Below, piece after piece: positions 63,531 to 64,000 of a stretch of 64,000 nucleotides of DNA. The notes below the pieces were generated by a model, which made no database searches, was not told the DNA's origin, and was given only the letters and a program-made list of their open reading frames with translations. A program made the position numbers and the translations under genes. This DNA comes from Babylonia areolata. Its lineage: Eukaryota > Mollusca > Gastropoda > Neogastropoda > Buccinidae. Position 1 is the first letter of the stretch. Each line of letters starts with the position of its first letter. The stretch is from positions 36,256,300-36,320,299 of the forward strand of contig NC_134900.1 of the NCBI RefSeq assembly GCF_041734735.1, written 5' to 3'.

Positions 63531-64000
63531 AACAGTCTCAGAGCAAGAAGTTATTTTTTCATCATGCTTGAAGTTGAATAGTATTAGTATCAAATGGCTT
63601 GTGTGTTGAAGAAAATGTAGAACACTGACAGTGGTGTTGTCCAACATCGGTTTCATTGTCAGTTAGGAACAGAGCAACAAAAACACTTAAATGAACAAAA
63701 AAGATAATGATATACTCACTGTGATTGGGAACACACACACCAGGTAACAACACAAAATAATACAAGAAAGCAGCAATTCGATCCTAAAGTCATCTACAGG
63801 CATTTGAAGACTGTCATAATGACAGCTATGTGCTTTTTAGATTCTGTGTCTGTCTGTTTTTTGTTTGTAAGACACCTAGGAATTGAGATGAAATGTGTTG
63901 CTTCGGGATATCATTTTGTACTGTAAGCAACCAATGTTCATGTTTTCATCCGCACTAAGGTGAGTGCAGTAGCCAGTGTTATCATTTTTGTTCTTTTACT
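63531..64000. other. Intergenic, nothing recognised
   Basis: AT-rich DNA without a supported exon or element. Confidence 0.45.

Overview
The window is animal nuclear DNA. Genes are split into short exons with GT-AG introns, and most of the sequence is intron or intergenic DNA packed with microsatellites, minisatellites, tRNA-derived SINEs, LINE pieces and DNA-transposon remnants. The SINE families, with tRNA-like heads and (GAA)n tails, together with the gene content suggest a marine gastropod, probably a caenogastropod. That placement is inference from general style, not from a species marker.

Two protein-coding genes can be built exon by exon, both on the minus strand. (1) ACAD9, a mitochondrial acyl-CoA dehydrogenase and complex I assembly factor, runs from the ATG at 62220 to the stop at 26381 in 18 coding exons. 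All splice phases agree and the product is 648 residues. (2) An S-adenosylmethionine-dependent methyltransferase of the Rv2258c-like type (winged-helix N-terminus, Rossmann C-terminus) lies at 13636-18061 in four exons that give about 352 residues; its first coding exon was not found. A GC-rich block at 9461-9720 with a good minus-strand splice donor may be the 5' exon of a third gene leaving the window's left part.

Layout. 1-9460: repeats and intergenic DNA, including a large higher-order minisatellite (1060-2260) and a stack of SINEs (6120-7860). 9461-13635: possible first exon, a TATA-like motif and long (CA)n tracts. 13636-18061: methyltransferase. 18375-25420: mobile-element zone with a nested Harbinger element (19678-20349), a 740-bp foldback element (20531-21270), SINEs and TTAA-flanked MITEs. 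26381-62220: ACAD9, whose introns hold a whole-looking DIRS-type tyrosine-recombinase retroelement (51762-58084), a lone DIRS terminus, probable termini of a second DIRS-like family, two internally deleted piggyBac elements, LINE pieces and many SINEs. 62221-64000: ACAD9 promoter and intergenic DNA.

The most unusual signal is in ACAD9. Minisatellites in several introns are built from exon ends plus their splice sites: exon 12 3' end with donor, exon 13 3' end with donor (mixed with pieces of exon 11), exon 15 acceptor and exon 16 acceptor. The exon 12 array copies the donor next to the codon for the catalytic glutamate. The introns therefore carry rows of decoy splice sites.
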